Source: Saccopteryx bilineata
Lineage: Eukaryota > Chordata > Mammalia > Chiroptera > Emballonuridae
Direction of reading: 5' to 3'
NCBI RefSeq assembly: GCF_036850765.1
Contig: NC_089493.1
Span: 127,354,239 to 127,418,238 of the forward strand
Length of the DNA stretch: 64,000 bases
Shown in pieces: positions 11,908 through 23,978 of this stretch. A program made the translations under genes and the position numbers. Position 1 is the first letter of the stretch, and every line of letters begins with the position of its first letter. Under the pieces are notes generated by a model that was not told where the DNA came from, did no database searches, and saw nothing but the letters and a program-made list of their open reading frames with translations.

Positions 11908-12268
11908 TGCCTGACCAGGCTGTGGCGCAGTGGATAGAGCGTCAGACTGGGATGCCGAGGACCCAGGTTCGAGACCCCGAGGTTGCCAGCTTGAACATGG
12001 GCTCATCTGGTTTGAGCAAAAGCTCACCAACTTGAACCCAAGGTTGCTGGCTCGAGCAAGGGGTTACTCGGTCTGCTGAAGGCCCAAGGTCAAGGCACAT
12101 ATGAGAAAGCAATCAATGAACAACTAAGGTGTCTCAATGGCAACAAAAAACTAATGATTGATGTTTCTCATCTCTCCATTCCTGTCTGTCTGTCCCTGTC
12201 TATCCCTCTCTCTGACTCTCTCTCTGTCTCTGTTAAAAATAAATAAATAAATTAAAAAAAAAAAAAAA
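11908..12268 (+). mobile_element. SINE-B
   Basis: Complete copy, flanked by 'acaacaatgttt' on both sides (left ends 11907; right begins near 12270). Confidence 0.9.
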
Positions 12269-12454
12269 ACAACAACAATGTTTAAGGAAGGCCCATAAAG
12301 AGGCTTGAGAGGCACCAGAGAAATCTTACAATTATATGCAAATATTTATAGACATAAATTTTACACGAAGAAGAGCTCCTGCTTTCAACTGATTCTCAAA
12401 GAATCTCAAAAAATTTGACAGAAAAGGAATTTAAAACAAGTCTTTTAGAAAAAA

Positions 12455-12797
12455 AAAATTTTTTTTTAATTGAGAGGCAGGGAGGCAGAGAGAGACTCCT
12501 GCATGCGCCCTGATTGGGATCCACCTAGCAAACCCCTGCCAGGCGATGCTCTGCCCAGCTAGGCGACAGCTCCATTGCTCAGCAACTGAGCTATTTTAGC
12601 ATGAGGTGGAGGCCGTGGAGCCATCCTCAGCACCCAGGACCAACATTGCTCAAACCATCGAGCCATGGCTACAGAAGGAAAATGGGGGTGGTGCGAGAAG
12701 CGGACAATCACTTCTCCTGTGTGCCCTTACCAGGAACTGAACACAGAATTTCCATATGCCAAGCTGATGCTTTACCATTGATCCAACTGGCCAGGGC
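12455..12797 (-). mobile_element. Older SINE-A, minus strand
   Basis: The reverse complement of the SINE-A body ends in 'aactggccagggcc'. It is diverged from the young copies and has several deletions. The open frame at 12601-12807 is SINE-derived. Confidence 0.82.
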
Positions 12798-12954
12798 CAA
12801 AAAATAAATTTCCTAAGCCATGGCTAAGATGAGAAAGGTACTAAATCAAAAATATAGTAAAACTGTTTCAAAGGATTAAGATAAGGGAATTTTTTAAACA
12901 CACATAACAATTTGTTCTCTATGGAGGGTATAAGAATATAATAAGTAAACTCAC

Positions 12955-13052
12955 TGTCTCTGTGTCTTGGGAAGAAAGCCTACCATTTCCATGGCCAGTT
13001 GTAAGCGTTCAAAGTCATGCTTCAAATCTTCCCCTTCCACTGTGAAGCAATC
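12955..13052 (-). CDS. MYO9A: MYO9A motor-domain exon (fifth in window)
   Basis: 98-bp exon starting in phase 0 after the acceptor CTTAAGCAG and ending with two bases of a split codon at the donor GTGAGT. It encodes 32 codons including '[20 protein letters not shown]', the helical stretch that precedes 'LLSAILHLGN' in class IX myosins. The split codon CA|G joins cleanly to the 7974-8100 exon. It is the fifth of six exons in transcript order; no frameshift or stop is present. Confidence 0.94.
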
Positions 13053-14188
13053 CTGCTTAAGAAAAAAGAAAGGGAAACAAAATAAGATTGCTTATTTAAA
13101 ACTAACATAAACCACTCAGAAATACAGTAATTTTAGATAGGTACACCAATGCATAAAAATTAGAGCTGGTGAATACTCAGACATAGTCAAATTCATTAGA
13201 CCTCTTATCTTCTGCAAACTAAACACATACTTACCAAAATACCATGAAGTTTCCATTTTTCTCCCTTTCACAATCATTAAAGCAAAAATCTCAAAAGTAA
13301 CATGATACCAATTTTGACTTTTAGTAGTTCTGAATGCTTTCGAGACCCAAAGCATTCAAGAGAGTTCAACTGCACAAACAAGTACTATTTATTCAACAAA
13401 TATTTAATAAATTCCTACATATATGACAGGCACTGAACTAGATCCTCTTAAAAATAAATTTTAGAAGACGTAGTGATTTAGTTGATAAGTGGAATACAGA
13501 TTTATATGATATAAAAACGTTCATGTTATACCATTATTTGATAAAATATAAATAGCTCCTAATGAAACAATATAAATATGGTAATCAATCAGCAAAAGAA
13601 AAAAAGTGTGCGCTACCAGATTAAAAAAAAATATTCCTTGTTTAGAGTAACCAAAAAAAAGTTAAACATTACATTGTACACTTAAGTCTTTAAATCCCTT
13701 TACTATATGTTTTCAGAGTCTATTACACTTCCATTGTCAAAAACTTCCTAACATGTACTCACTTTTGTAATGCCTATCATCCCACAGAATGTTGTATCAA
13801 ACACTCAATAAACATATGCACTGTTATCTGCTATATTCACTTCTGATCTCTAGTAACAAGTCAGGGCCAAGAAGAAAGTTACTATTGAAATAAATATATA
13901 ATCACTGAATTAATGAATAAGAACTGAACTGAATGAAACATTCCTTTGAGAAATAAAGTGCTCATTTATTTTTTAAAAAGTATCAAGCACCTACCTTGTA
14001 TAACCTGCTTCAGACACTGTAAGAATAAGTTAATGCATCTAGATAAATACTTTTAAATATTAAGGTTTACAATACTGTTGAAAATACATTTATTCTCTAT
14101 ATGGAAAAGCATACATGCATAGTTTAAAACTTTAAATTCACTTCGACAAAAATTCTTTCTGAGAACCCATGCATATTCTGCCTATAAA
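13053..14188. other. Intron with L2-like traces
   Basis: 'tattcaacaaatatttaata' (13389-13408) followed by 'gacaggcactgaac' resembles a reversed L2 3' end. Similar weak traces occur near 13790 and 13980. Nothing coding is visible. Confidence 0.45.
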
Positions 14189-14201
14189 ATTTCTGGTAAG
14201 T

Positions 14202-14556
14202 GCCCTGGCCCGCTGGCTCAGTGGTAGAGCGTCGGCCTGGCGTGCAGGAGTCCCGGTTTTGATTCCCGGCCAGGGCACACAGGAGAAGCACCCATCTGCT
14301 TCTCCACCCACCCCCTCTCCTTCCTCTCTGTCTCTCTCTTCCCCTCCCGCAGCCGAGGCTCCATTGGGGCAAAAGATGGCCTGGGCGCTGGGGATGGCTC
14401 CTTGGCCTCTGCCCCAGGCGCTAGAGTGGCTCTGGTCGCAACAGAGCGATGCCCCCTGGTGGGTATGCCGGGTGGATCCCGGTCGGGCGCATGCGGGAGT
14501 CTGTCTGACTGTCCCTCCCCGTTTCCAGCTTCAGAAAAATACAGGGGGGAAAAAAA
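14202..14556 (+). mobile_element. SINE-A
   Basis: Complete copy with TSD AATTTCTGGTAAG on both sides (left ends 14201; right ends near 14569). The 199-codon open frame over it is SINE sequence plus flank, not a gene. Confidence 0.92.
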
Positions 14557-14579
14557 TTTCTGGTAAGCAAAAATATTTT

Positions 14580-14745
14580 AAATTTTTATTTATTGATTTT
14601 AGAGAGATAAACATCGATTTGTTATTCCACTTATTTATGCATTCACTAGTTAATTCTTGTATGTGCCCTGACTGGGGATTGAAACTGCAACCTTGGCATA
14701 TCAGGATCATACCAACTGAGAGTTGGACCCAAAAATCATTAAAAT
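14580..14745 (-). mobile_element. Older tRNA-derived SINE, minus strand
   Basis: 'gtgccctgactggggattga' with 'aaccttggcat' and 'accaactgag' is the reversed tRNA-like head. It is diverged, and no TSD is visible. Confidence 0.7.
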
Positions 14746-14859
14746 ATTGGTTCATAAAAATAAAATGAATTAGGCGACACTAACCCTTTGCATCAAAGTT
14801 ATTTAAAACCAGCTTTAAAATAAACTATTGAATAGATTTATTACCATTTAAAGAGGGAA

Positions 14860-15065
14860 AGTTAGCATTTACTAAATGTCTTCTACATATGGCAGAATCA
14901 CTTGACGTACAGAATCTCACAAAATCCTCAAAACATAAAAAGATAAATATAGCTATGTATATATAATTGTATGTACATTTGTAGGGGAGAAAACAAACTC
15001 AAAGGTTAAATAACTTGCCTAAATAACATGATGGCCAAACCAAAATCTATACAGTTCTAAATCAT
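14860..15065 (+). repeat. MIR remnant
   Basis: 'ctcaaaggttaaataacttgcc' in two blocks (14999-15020) and 'atggccaaaccaaaatct' follow the MIR pattern of AG-rich core and 'aagtaacttgcc'. Confidence 0.7.
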
Positions 15066-15649
15066 TTGCTCACTCCTATGTAACACTATTTGCTTAAGCT
15101 TATTTCAAAGGATAATCCTTAAAAGAAATTAAATCAGCATCGCAATAGGTAACATCAGGTCCTCTGTTAAAAGCAACTCTCTCACTATAGTTTCCCTTAG
15201 GATCATTCATACAATTCCATAAAATGTATAGCACAGGTGGCAGAACAGTCCTTAACAATCCTTTCTATAATGCTAGTCACATAAATTCTAATAACTCAGA
15301 GGGAAACACATTTTGTTTGCCCCAAAATATAGTATGAGGAAGAGCTACAAGGAAGGAACCAAAAGATCCTCAGACTAACTGCTTGCTTTTATTAACTTGT
15401 GGGCAGGGTGGGGGGAGGGGACAACAAATTATAAAGTTCAAACTAGAATAGACTTGAAAACAGAATAAACAGGAGGGTGGTGATAAAAGTAATGTTAAGG
15501 TAGTAGGAGAATATGGCTACAAAGTCTTTCCAGAAGAAAAAAGCAGATAATGGTGAGTCCAATGGTGGCAGCAATGGTGGACATTTATTGTGTACTTACT
15601 AAGTATTAAGCACTCTATCAAGCAAATATATTCTAGATGCATCATCTGA
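15066..15649. other. Intron, no recognised feature
   Basis: Only a faint MIR/L2-like trace near 15580-15625. No exon or young repeat. Confidence 0.45.
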
Positions 15650-15990
15650 TTTATTTTTCTTTTCTTTGTTTTTAGGTGAGAGGAGGGGAGATAGAGAGGC
15701 AGACTCCTGCATGCACCCTGACCATTGGGCAACCCTGTCTGGGGACAATGCTTGAGTGCCAAGTTATTTTTAGCACCTGAAGCTGACATGCTGGGACCAA
15801 CAGAGTTATCCTAAGTGCCTCGGGCCAACGTTCAAACCAATCAAGCCACTGGTTGTGGGAGGGGAAAAGGAAAAGAAAGGGTAGAGGAAGAGGGACAGAA
15901 GCAGATGGTCACTGTGCCTTGGTCCAGAATCAAACCCAGGACGGCCATTCATGGGGCAGATACTTTATCCACTAAGCCAATGGCCAGGGC
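15650..15990 (-). mobile_element. Older SINE-A-related copy, minus strand
   Basis: Ends in 'ccaatggccagggcc', the reversed SINE-A start. The body is diverged in the same way as the copy at 12455-12797. Confidence 0.78.
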
Positions 15991-16140
15991 CAGCACTAAT
16001 TTAATACTCATAAAATTCATGATAAAGACCATTATTAACCCCTTAAATAAATGATAGAAACAAAAGAAGTGACTAGCTCAGGTTCTCAAAACTGGTGGAT
16101 AAGCTAGTATTCAAGTCAGGTCTGTCTACTTCAGACCCCA
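15991..16140 (+). repeat. MIR remnant
   Basis: 'gtgactagctcaggttctca' and 'tattcaagtcaggtctgt' match the MIR 3' half. Confidence 0.6.
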
Positions 16141-16334
16141 AATTCTTGAGCATTACTTAGACTATTTAATGAAGAGCAGATCAGCGTACAATTCCATTGT
16201 AAGCTCTGTACAAGCAATCAAGTCTTGCTAGTGGCCATGAGTTTCTAGGTCTCCTACCTACTTCCCAATGAGGCAGACTCACTTGGTATAATAAATATAA
16301 ATGTCTAAAATTTATTTTCCAAAACGTTAATTTT

Positions 16335-16534
16335 TTGCATTGAGAGTAAGAGAGATAGGTAAGAGGGAGAGAAAGAGAGACAAAAAGAAGCATCAACTTC
16401 TTGTTCCACTTAGTTGTTCCATTTACTTATGTACTCATTGATTGCTTTTCATATGTGCCCTGACCAGGGATCCAACCCATGACCTCAGTATGCTGGGAAA
16501 ATGCTTTTACCCACTGAACAACCTGGCCAAGGCC
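16335..16534 (-). mobile_element. Older tRNA-derived SINE, minus strand
   Basis: 'atgtgccctgaccagggatc' and the terminal 'aacctggccaaggcc' identify a reversed tRNA-like SINE. The GA-rich block on the left is the reversed CT tract. Confidence 0.75.
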
Positions 16535-17510
16535 TATTTTCCAAAATGTTCAATATGAAACCATAAATTACTGGATTATAAAATGGTAATACAATTAAAT
16601 TTTGAGGGAAAAAATGTCTATAATTATTGATCTTTTTCAATTCTGAAAAAGGCTAGTTTTATAATTAGTGGAGTTTTACTCACATGCAGTAAAAATCAAA
16701 GTCATGGTTATTTAAATCAAGGACTAAGACATTTTATGTATCCAGACAGAATAGTTAATAAGTTAGTTCATTAGTTAATTCATAGATAGAGAAGAACATG
16801 TGTTTTGAGCCTTACATCAGACCTAATTATAAACTGAAGAAAAGGAAAAAGATTTTTTGTGCTTTTTATGAGTGTATACTTGCCCTTATAAATATAATAA
16901 ATAATTATAAATATTCCTAATCATTTTATACTATATCATATTTCCTTAAATTACTCAATTTAAAAACAAGACAATATAAAACAGAAAATATAATATAGCC
17001 TTTTTTGCTATAAAATATTTCAGAAATATTATACATGCACTCATTATGTAAGGAGACTGTTTACTGACAAATAACACAGGAAGGCAGTAACTTTGAAAAA
17101 TAAACAATAACTACTACTCATGTGAGTAATAAACCCACTAAAAAATAATTAAAATAAGTAAATATTAAGGAAAAAGCCCCTGTGGTTCATAAGGATCCAC
17201 ATAAATGCTGAAATCAGGAATGCAATCAATTTACTATTTGTCAAAATAAATACTGAATGTTAGAGGGGGAGGGGGAATCCCCAAAATGTAAATTAACTGA
17301 TTCTTAATCGACAAATCATATAAATGTATGTATATATGTATGTGTATATACACAAATAAATCAATTAAAAGAAATTAAACACTGATTTATCTTCTTTCCT
17401 AGACTGTTCACATGATAGCTGATTTTTTTTCTAAGTCATGAAATAGAAGCAAATGAGCAAGGAAATGGTCCTTTAAGAGGAACATACGGTATTTAGGTAC
17501 ATGTACTGAC
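16535..17510. other. AT-rich intron, no recognised feature
   Basis: Unique sequence between MYO9A exons. A short TATG-rich tract lies near 17320-17350. Confidence 0.5.
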
Positions 17511-17567
17511 CGGCTCAGAATCATAGCAATAATCATCCCAGCTCTGTCTGAGGGGTTTCTTTGTTAT
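17511..17567 (-). CDS. MYO9A: MYO9A motor-domain exon (fourth in window)
   Basis: A 57-bp micro-exon in phase 0 at both ends, encoding 19 codons, 'ITKKPLRQSWDDYCYDSEP'. The acceptor is CTTTCAG and the donor GTCAGT. It sits between the exon ending 'YHYLNQ' and the exon starting '[10 protein letters not shown]', the order expected in myosin IXa. It is too short to show as a long open frame and was found from the splice signals. Confidence 0.92.
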
Positions 17568-18064
17568 CTGAAAGTAAGGCAGATTAGTTAGGTAGAAATA
17601 ATGGTTATGATACATCTCTAATAATCTATTAACCATCGTGTTTAGGTGTCACTGCTGTTATCCAAAGAAAGTTATTTGGTATAGCAGCATAAAACAAGAA
17701 ACAACTACGTAAATGATCAAATTCTGGGAAATGATATATTATTATAGCCAATCCATACTTACTATTTTCTAGTGACTCTGAGATTTTTATTAATCTCTAA
17801 GTTCCAATATTGTCTAATTACTCGTCTTATGACAAGAATATGTATGGTATGGCCACTGATTACAAAAATATCTGGAAGAACAGTAATAAACTCTGAATTT
17901 CTCTAATACTAATAACTATCAGCTCATTTATGGGTAATTACTACTTTTTAAAAAGGAAAGTAATTAGTCACCCAAATATGCAAATAGTTGAAACTACAAA
18001 TATGTCACTTCAAAATTAAGAAGTATCAGTTATACAGCATGCAGTGTATCTTTTCAAGCTTTTA
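17568..18064. other. Short intron segment
   Basis: AT-rich, no feature recognised. Confidence 0.45.
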
Positions 18065-18214
18065 TATAATTATTTACTGATTTTAGTGAGAGAGGAAGGA
18101 AGAAAGAAATAGGAGCATCAATCTGTTAAGTATGAACCCTGACCAGGAATCAAACCATCAACCTTCTGCACTTCAGGACAATGCTCTAACCAGCTGAGCT
18201 ATCCGACCAGGGCT
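18065..18214 (-). mobile_element. Older tRNA-derived SINE, minus strand
   Basis: 'gaaccctgaccaggaatcaa' and 'aaccagctgagctatccgac' are a reversed tRNA-like head. It is diverged and shorter than SINE-A. Confidence 0.75.
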
Positions 18215-19058
18215 CATGGTGTATATCTTGAAAAGAGTCTAAGATACTACTTTTATAACCTTAAATACATATTATAATCTTTGATCCATTACCAAAGTAT
18301 CAATTTGCTTACACATCACCATAAAAACTTCTTAATTACTGTAAAGAAATGCCTTTCCATAGATATTACATCTTGCCTCAAAAAGTTAAAATAATAAGAC
18401 ACAATTTTTTATTTAGATGATGTTCTGTCAGACCAATTCCATTAATATTGGTCCTAGAATTTTTGCTAATATAAGGGATAAACTTAGAGAAACCGACATA
18501 AAGTTCTGATAATTACTACTTATTATAGAAGTTTAGGAGTATAATATGAGTTTCAAGGGAAGACACAAATTTCCTAAGTAATTTCCTCTGATGCATTTCA
18601 TATTGAGTGTTTAATAGGATCATTCACTAAATTATAAAAATAATCATACTCTAAGTCAGTACCACAGTATCGTGCAAAAAGGTATACATATTAAGACTTC
18701 AAAACATGAAAATAAAGTTTAAAGTAATCCCTTGAAGAGGGCAAGCATTAACCATTAGTAACATGCGTGGTCTGTAAAAAGTAAATCACTTTGAAGAGAG
18801 TAAACCATTTTTCTAACATGGAGATACCTACAAAAAGCAAAAGGCACAAATACAACTTTTAAAACTCATGAGAGTAATGATTTTTAAATTTGAGAACTAC
18901 ATAATACAAATTTTTACACTGCATGTTTGAAAACACTTGTTAATATCCATTACCAGATTTGGAAAAGAAGGTACTAAAAATAGTAATAAATAAAACTGTT
19001 ATCAAGAGCTAAAATTTAATAATGCCCTAGATTTGAAATGCTTCTCATTAACACTTAC
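18215..19058. other. Intron, no recognised feature
   Basis: Unique AT-rich sequence adjacent to the donor site of the 19059-19158 exon. Confidence 0.5.
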
Positions 19059-19158
19059 CTGATTAAGGTAATGATATTCTTCTGGTTGTTTAAGATGGAA
19101 TGCTAATCTCTCTTCTTCACTTGCTCCTGCCAGGAGGTAATAGAACACATGATAGTTC
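19059..19158 (-). CDS. MYO9A: MYO9A motor-domain exon (third in window)
   Basis: 100-bp exon on the minus strand, acceptor TTCAACAG and donor GTAAGT. The first base completes an Arg codon (CG|G) with the previous exon, then 33 codons include '[20 protein letters not shown]', a class-defining stretch of the myosin motor ('NERNFHIFYQLLAG' type in other myosins). It ends in phase 0 after 'YHYLNQ'. No disabling change is seen. Confidence 0.95.
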
Positions 19159-19502
19159 CTGTTGAAAAAATGAAGTATGGCTTTATAATGAACATGACCT
19201 ATGGTTATCATTTAACTGGAAAAAAAAAGCAAACATTAATTACTAAAATGTTTCAGCTTTGCTTCACTTTTTAACACAAAGGTGATAAATTCAATATTTT
19301 CAATAAAATAAAATGTTGTTTTGGATGCTGAATTTAAAAGTGGGGTGAAGGCAGCAATATGGCAAAGATAGAACCTCTGAAAATTCCTTCATAAAACCAA
19401 TTAGAACACTAATAAATTTGTAAAAATCAACTTTTTAGAATTCTAAAAATTGAGCAAATGTTTACAACAATCCAGGGAGTGTTTACACAAGAAAATCAGC
19501 TA

Positions 19503-19872
19503 GCCTGACCAGGCGGTGGTGCAGTGGATGGAGTGTCGGACTGGGATGTGTAGGACCCAGGTTCGAGACCCCAAGGTCGCCAGCTTGAGCGCGGGCTCAT
19601 CTGGTTTGAGCAAAAGCCCACCAGCTTGAACCCAATGTCGCTGGCTCCAGCAAGGGGTTGCTCGGTCTGCTGAAGGCCCGCAGTCAAGGCACATATGAGA
19701 AAGCAATCAATGAACAACTAAGGTGTTGCAATGCACAATGAAGAACTGATGATTGATGCTTCTCATCTCTCTCTGTTCCTGTCTGTCTGTCCTTGTCTAT
19801 CTCTCTCTCTGACCCACTCTCTGTCTCTGTAAAAAATAAAAAAAAATTTAAAAATTTAAAAAAATTAAAAAA
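19503..19872 (+). mobile_element. SINE-B nested in old L1
   Basis: TSD AGAAAATCAGCTA (left ends 19502; right about 19874-19886). Complete, with A-rich tail. Confidence 0.92.
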
Positions 19873-19990
19873 AGAAAATCAGCTAAATCTCAGTAATATT
19901 AGTAAGGTTTTGTGGCCTTCTAACTTGTCCTACTTCATCTGCTGTTCACTAGATCCATGGTAGCCTTCAAAACCAACAGTTGACAATCTT

Positions 19991-20221
19991 TTTTTTTTAA
20001 GAGAAACCAGAATTTTTTTTAATTTAATTTAAGTTATTCATTTTTAGAGAGGAGAGAGAGAGGGAGAGAGAAGAGAGAGAGAGAGACAGAGAGAGAGAAG
20101 GAGGAGGAGCTGGAAGTATCAACTCACATATGTGCCTTGACCAGGCAAGCCTAGGGTTTCGAACCAGCGACCTCAGCATTTCCAGGTTGACATTTTATCT
20201 ACTGCACCACCACAGGTCAGG
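19991..20221 (-). mobile_element. SINE-C nested in old L1, minus strand
   Basis: Flanked by the 18-bp repeat CCAACAGTTGACAATCTT (19973-19990; 20222-20239). GA-rich block at 20047-20103 is the reversed CT tract. Confidence 0.92.
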
Positions 20222-21178
20222 CCAACAGTTGACAATCTTGTCAACACTAGAAACCAGGCAGCCTCCAAAGTGGACAGATCTGGGTTGGAGCTCGTTCAGA
20301 ACCTCATTTCATGAAAAATATCATTATCTGAACTGTCTGAAAAAAGCTATGTTGAAAACTTTCTTTTGTTTGACCTGATGCAAAGTAAGGCCAGGGTTAA
20401 AGTCTTTTCCCCAGGGGCATTTATAGAAAACAATTACAATTTTTTAACATGTCACTGTCTTGAAGCAGTGGATAAATGTTGGGGCAAACAAAAAGCTAAC
20501 CAAAACCTTAAAGGGAAACTCTGAGGCTCTCCACACAGTCTTTTTTTTTTTTTTAAGGACCAATATATTGCCAAGAATCTAGATGGCCATGCACATATAC
20601 AAGTCTATTGGCATGCCCAGAGTCACGTGCTAGCTCCACAAAGACCAGAAGAGGTGCTAAGCTCTCAGTTTTGGCTAACTTTGAGGGTCTGTACAGAAGA
20701 GAGTAAAGGTGAACACAGAATTTTAAAAGCCTATGTGAGTGTAAAAGGCAAGACCAATACACACAGAGCCCTTACTCAAACTCAAACATTTAAGGAAATT
20801 TTAATTCTTGGAAATAGTAATCATTACCTAATCAAGCAGATTTACTTAGAAGCCCAAATTCAAAAAAGAATACAGACCTCACAAAGTTAGCTCACAAAAG
20901 TGAAGAAACAAACAGAACAAAAACAACAACCGAAAATCCTGGGAAAGGGAAAATCTCATATTTAGAGCTGTTGTATTATTTAAAATGTCCAATATTTTAA
21001 AAAATTTATTGAGGTATGCAAAGAAACAAGAAAATATAGCACATAGAGAAAATAAAAAACAATGCTAGTAACTGTCACTGAGGAAGCCCAGATGTTACTT
21101 ATTAGACAACATTTTTAATCAACTGTTTTAAATATATCCAAAGAACTAAAAAACCATGTTTAAGAGAACTAAAGGCAG

Positions 21179-21330
21179 CCCTGGCAGGGTAGCTCCATTG
21201 GTTAGAGCATTATCCCAAAGTGCAGAGGTTGCTGGTTTGATCCCTGGTCAGGGCACATACAGAAGCAGATCAATGTTCCTGTCTGTCTCTTTCTCTCCCT
21301 AAAATCAATACAATAAACATTAAAAAAAAG
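21179..21330 (+). mobile_element. Older tRNA-derived SINE
   Basis: 'agccctggcagggtagctcc' head, 'gatccctggtcagggcac' B-box region and A-rich end. Flanks share 'agagaactaaag'. Confidence 0.75.
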
Positions 21331-21694
21331 AGAACTAAAGACAAATATGAAAATGATGCCTCATCATCTAGGCTATTAATAAATACATAAAACATCAAAA
21401 AATCAAAAAGAAATTTTAAAGTTGAAAAACAAAAACAAAACACTAGAGAAGATCAATATCAGATCCAAACAGACAGAAGAATGAATGAGTGAACTTGAAG
21501 ACATGTCAACTGAGACTAGCCTTAAAACAGAAAGAGAAATGAAGAAAACTGAGCAGAGTCTCAGAGATGTGTAGGATACAATTAAGCAGACACTATTTGC
21601 ATAATGTGGGACACAAAGATATGGACAATAGGAACCCCCAAAAAAGAAGAAAATAAGGTGCAGAAAGAATATTTTAAAATAATTATATCCAGCG

Positions 21695-21880
21695 TGGCCT
21701 GTGGTGGCACAGTGGATAGAGCCTCAACCTGGAATCCTGAGGAATGCTGAGGTTGCTGATTCAAAACCCTGGGCTTGCCCAGTTAAGACACATACAACAA
21801 GCAACGAATGAACACCTCAGGTGCCACAACTATAAATTGATGTTTCTCATCTCTCTCTCCTTTAAAAAAATTAAAAAATT
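21695..21880 (+). mobile_element. SINE-C, its tail repeated after an unknown insert
   Basis: The SINE-C head starts near 21695 and its CT/A-rich tail ends near 21880. A second copy of the tail block 'atctctctctcctttaaaaa' follows at 22804-22823. Confidence 0.75.
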
Positions 21881-22803
21881 GTTGTCTGTACTTGAGGTTC
21901 TTTGAAAACACCAACCCCTGAGTAGTGCTTGTAGTTTCTCAAGTTTTTTAAAATTAAAAGTCAGTGTATGACCCGTTGTCTGGAGCTGGACACGCCTTTT
22001 TTGGTAACCTAGATTTTGGTGGTTATGCTTTGTGGTCATTACTTTGGACAATCAGGTGTGCCTGAGATCTTGTTTTCTGTGTTTCAAATGAATCTTCCTG
22101 TTGGGAAAAGTACTGTCTGGTGTTAGACATGACCCAGGTGGTCGGCTGAATCAGCGACTGACTGTTGTCTCTCGTAGCTAACAACACCAGTTTCTCCCCC
22201 AAAGACGTAAGACCCTGCAAACAAGGTGACTGGAACAGTGGTGTGGCAGAGCTGGAAGCCATACAGAGATAACTTCCTGCTGTTCTATGGGGGATTTTTC
22301 CTGAGTGAGAGGTTTCACGGGGGTCGGCCTAATCATGAGGAGGACGAGATATATTATTTGTAAGGGAGATAGATCTCTTTTGCCCTTTTGCAAATTGGAC
22401 AGTTTGTATTCAAACGCTGTAACTAGGGGGCAGTCATAATTGCATTAAAAGAAATAAAAGCAGGGCCACAGCAAGAGAAAGCAGTCTAGAGGTGACCCTT
22501 TTTAATGTGTACCAACAGCATGTCACAGACTGAGCAAATAAAACATAATCACCCAAACCCTTTTATCTGGGGATTTTGATGACATAAGCATTGTGGCCAT
22601 GCCATTTTCTCCTCTAACCCTCACTGCAGCTGAGCACCGAGGGGTTCTGCAGAGGGGAGCGTGCATTATCTGGGAGCTGGGTGCTGACATTCTCTCAGTA
22701 GCACCCATGGGTCTTCAGAAGACTGCTGGATTGTCTGTGGCCCCTGTGTCTGTTGCTGTACAGGCGGAGACCTCCCTGTCTTTTCATTAAGGTGACAGTG
22801 GCT
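21881..22803. other. Unrecognised ~920-bp insert with better base balance than its surroundings
   Basis: This block is not AT-rich intron, SINE or L1. It lies between two near-identical copies of a SINE tail (about 29 bp). It has two AATAAA-type signals (near 22452 and 22538), no poly-A at either edge, and no long conserved open frame on either strand (longest about 80 codons, 22023-22262 minus). It could be an LTR or internal piece of an unknown retroelement, a captured gene fragment or an old retrocopy. I do not recognise it. Confidence 0.5.
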
Positions 22804-23109
22804 ATCTCTCTCTCCTTTAAAAAAATTTAAAAACCACAACAAGGAATCCAGGAGTATATCCCTAGCACGCCATTAAAATATATTAGAAAGTTACTAATAA
22901 TCTTCTAATAGTAGTACCTATAAGCTCTGCAAGTCTTTGAGACCATTCTCTTCCTGAAAGACTCTTCCCTTCATTTTGAAACTCTAATTCAGATTTTCTC
23001 ATCTACTAGCCACAAAAGAAGTAACAGAGAAGTCTGGTTCTAATCCTAACCATGTAGGTAATTAATTATGATAATGTTAGTTATTAATTACTGAGCTTCT
23101 ATTTTTTAT

Positions 23110-23299
23110 ATATAAACATTTTATTTAAGAGATTTTATTGATTGATTTTAAAGAGAGGAGAGAGAGAGAAAGGGAGGGGAGCATCAACTGTAGTAGTTGC
23201 TTCTCGAATGTGCCTTGTGACCAGGCAAGACCGGTTTCAAACCAGCAACCTCAGCATTTCAGGTAGACGCTTTGTCCACTGCACTATCACAGGTCAGGC
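23110..23299 (-). mobile_element. SINE-C, minus strand, diverged
   Basis: GA-rich block then 'gtgccttgtgaccaggcaag' and terminal 'atcacaggtcaggct'. No clear TSD. Confidence 0.8.
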
Positions 23300-23470
23300 T
23301 ATAACAGTTTATAAATGTTATTTCATTCAACCCTCTAAACACTCTACAATAGTTTCTTATTTGTACAGTGAGACTAAATATCTAAGGAAAGAATTTAAAT
23401 GAGATGCCCAAGGCATATCCAATATTTGAATATGTATGTCTGTTTAACTTCAAACTCTGGATGTTAAATT
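23300..23470 (+). repeat. MIR remnant
   Basis: 'ttcattcaaccctctaaaca' and 'gatgcccaaggcatatcc' fit a diverged MIR. Confidence 0.55.
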
Positions 23471-23915
23471 TTGTCTCACTGAAACATGAAGCAAACGATT
23501 TACATCTCCAATATTTGTTTCCTTCATCTGAAAGAGATTACATACATCATCTTTGAAGTCCCATATACCTCACATACTATAATGAAATTAAAAGCATTAT
23601 TAAAATTTTTTCTCAAGTTACAGAGAGAACACTAAGACATGAAAAATGGTGGTCCAAAGGCACATGCTCACAGAGTATAAGATACCAGTTTTTCTGTTCT
23701 GACAACTGCCTAGAATTTAGAAAGGGCAACAATTCTATATACCCATTAAAAAATCTCCTAGCAGCCCCATAAAAAGTGCACTTTTCTGCCCATGACAGAA
23801 ATAACAATTATATGTAAAACTATGTATAGTATAAACTGAATTAAAGGTCATAATATACAAAGTTCCTAAAAGTCAATCTGCATTATACAAATATTAACTT
23901 AAATGAAATATGTAC

Positions 23916-23978
23916 CGTTCATTATGCTCTTGATAAACAAGTCTGGACTTCTCTAGAAGATATTTTTCAACATAGGCA
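23916..23978 (-). CDS. MYO9A: MYO9A motor-domain exon (second in window)
   Basis: 63-bp exon with acceptor TTCTCCTAG and donor GTACAT. The first T completes the Gly codon GG|T from the 40183-40277 exon. It then encodes 'AYVEKYLLEKSRLVYQEHNE' and ends with CG of a split Arg codon. 'EKSRLV' is a hallmark just after Switch I in myosins. The intron upstream of it (23979-40182) is 16.2 kb and carries the provirus and ATF4 retrocopy. Confidence 0.94.

Larger units (their letters stand above)
19341..21694 (+). mobile_element. Old L1 5' UTR and start of ORF1
   Basis: Starts with 'gaaggcagcaatatggcaaag' in two blocks near 19346. It runs through a long non-coding 5' UTR ('ttactcaaactcaaacattt', 'gaatacagacctcacaaagt') into degraded ORF1-like sequence from about 21380. 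Two SINEs interrupt it, at 19503-19872 and 19991-20221. I recognise the layout of older mammalian L1s; the subfamily is uncertain. Confidence 0.65.

Noticed and set aside
20047..20103. GA-rich tracts as regulatory GAGA sites, here and at 1264, 56598 and elsewhere
   Set aside because: They are the reversed CT tracts of SINE-C copies.
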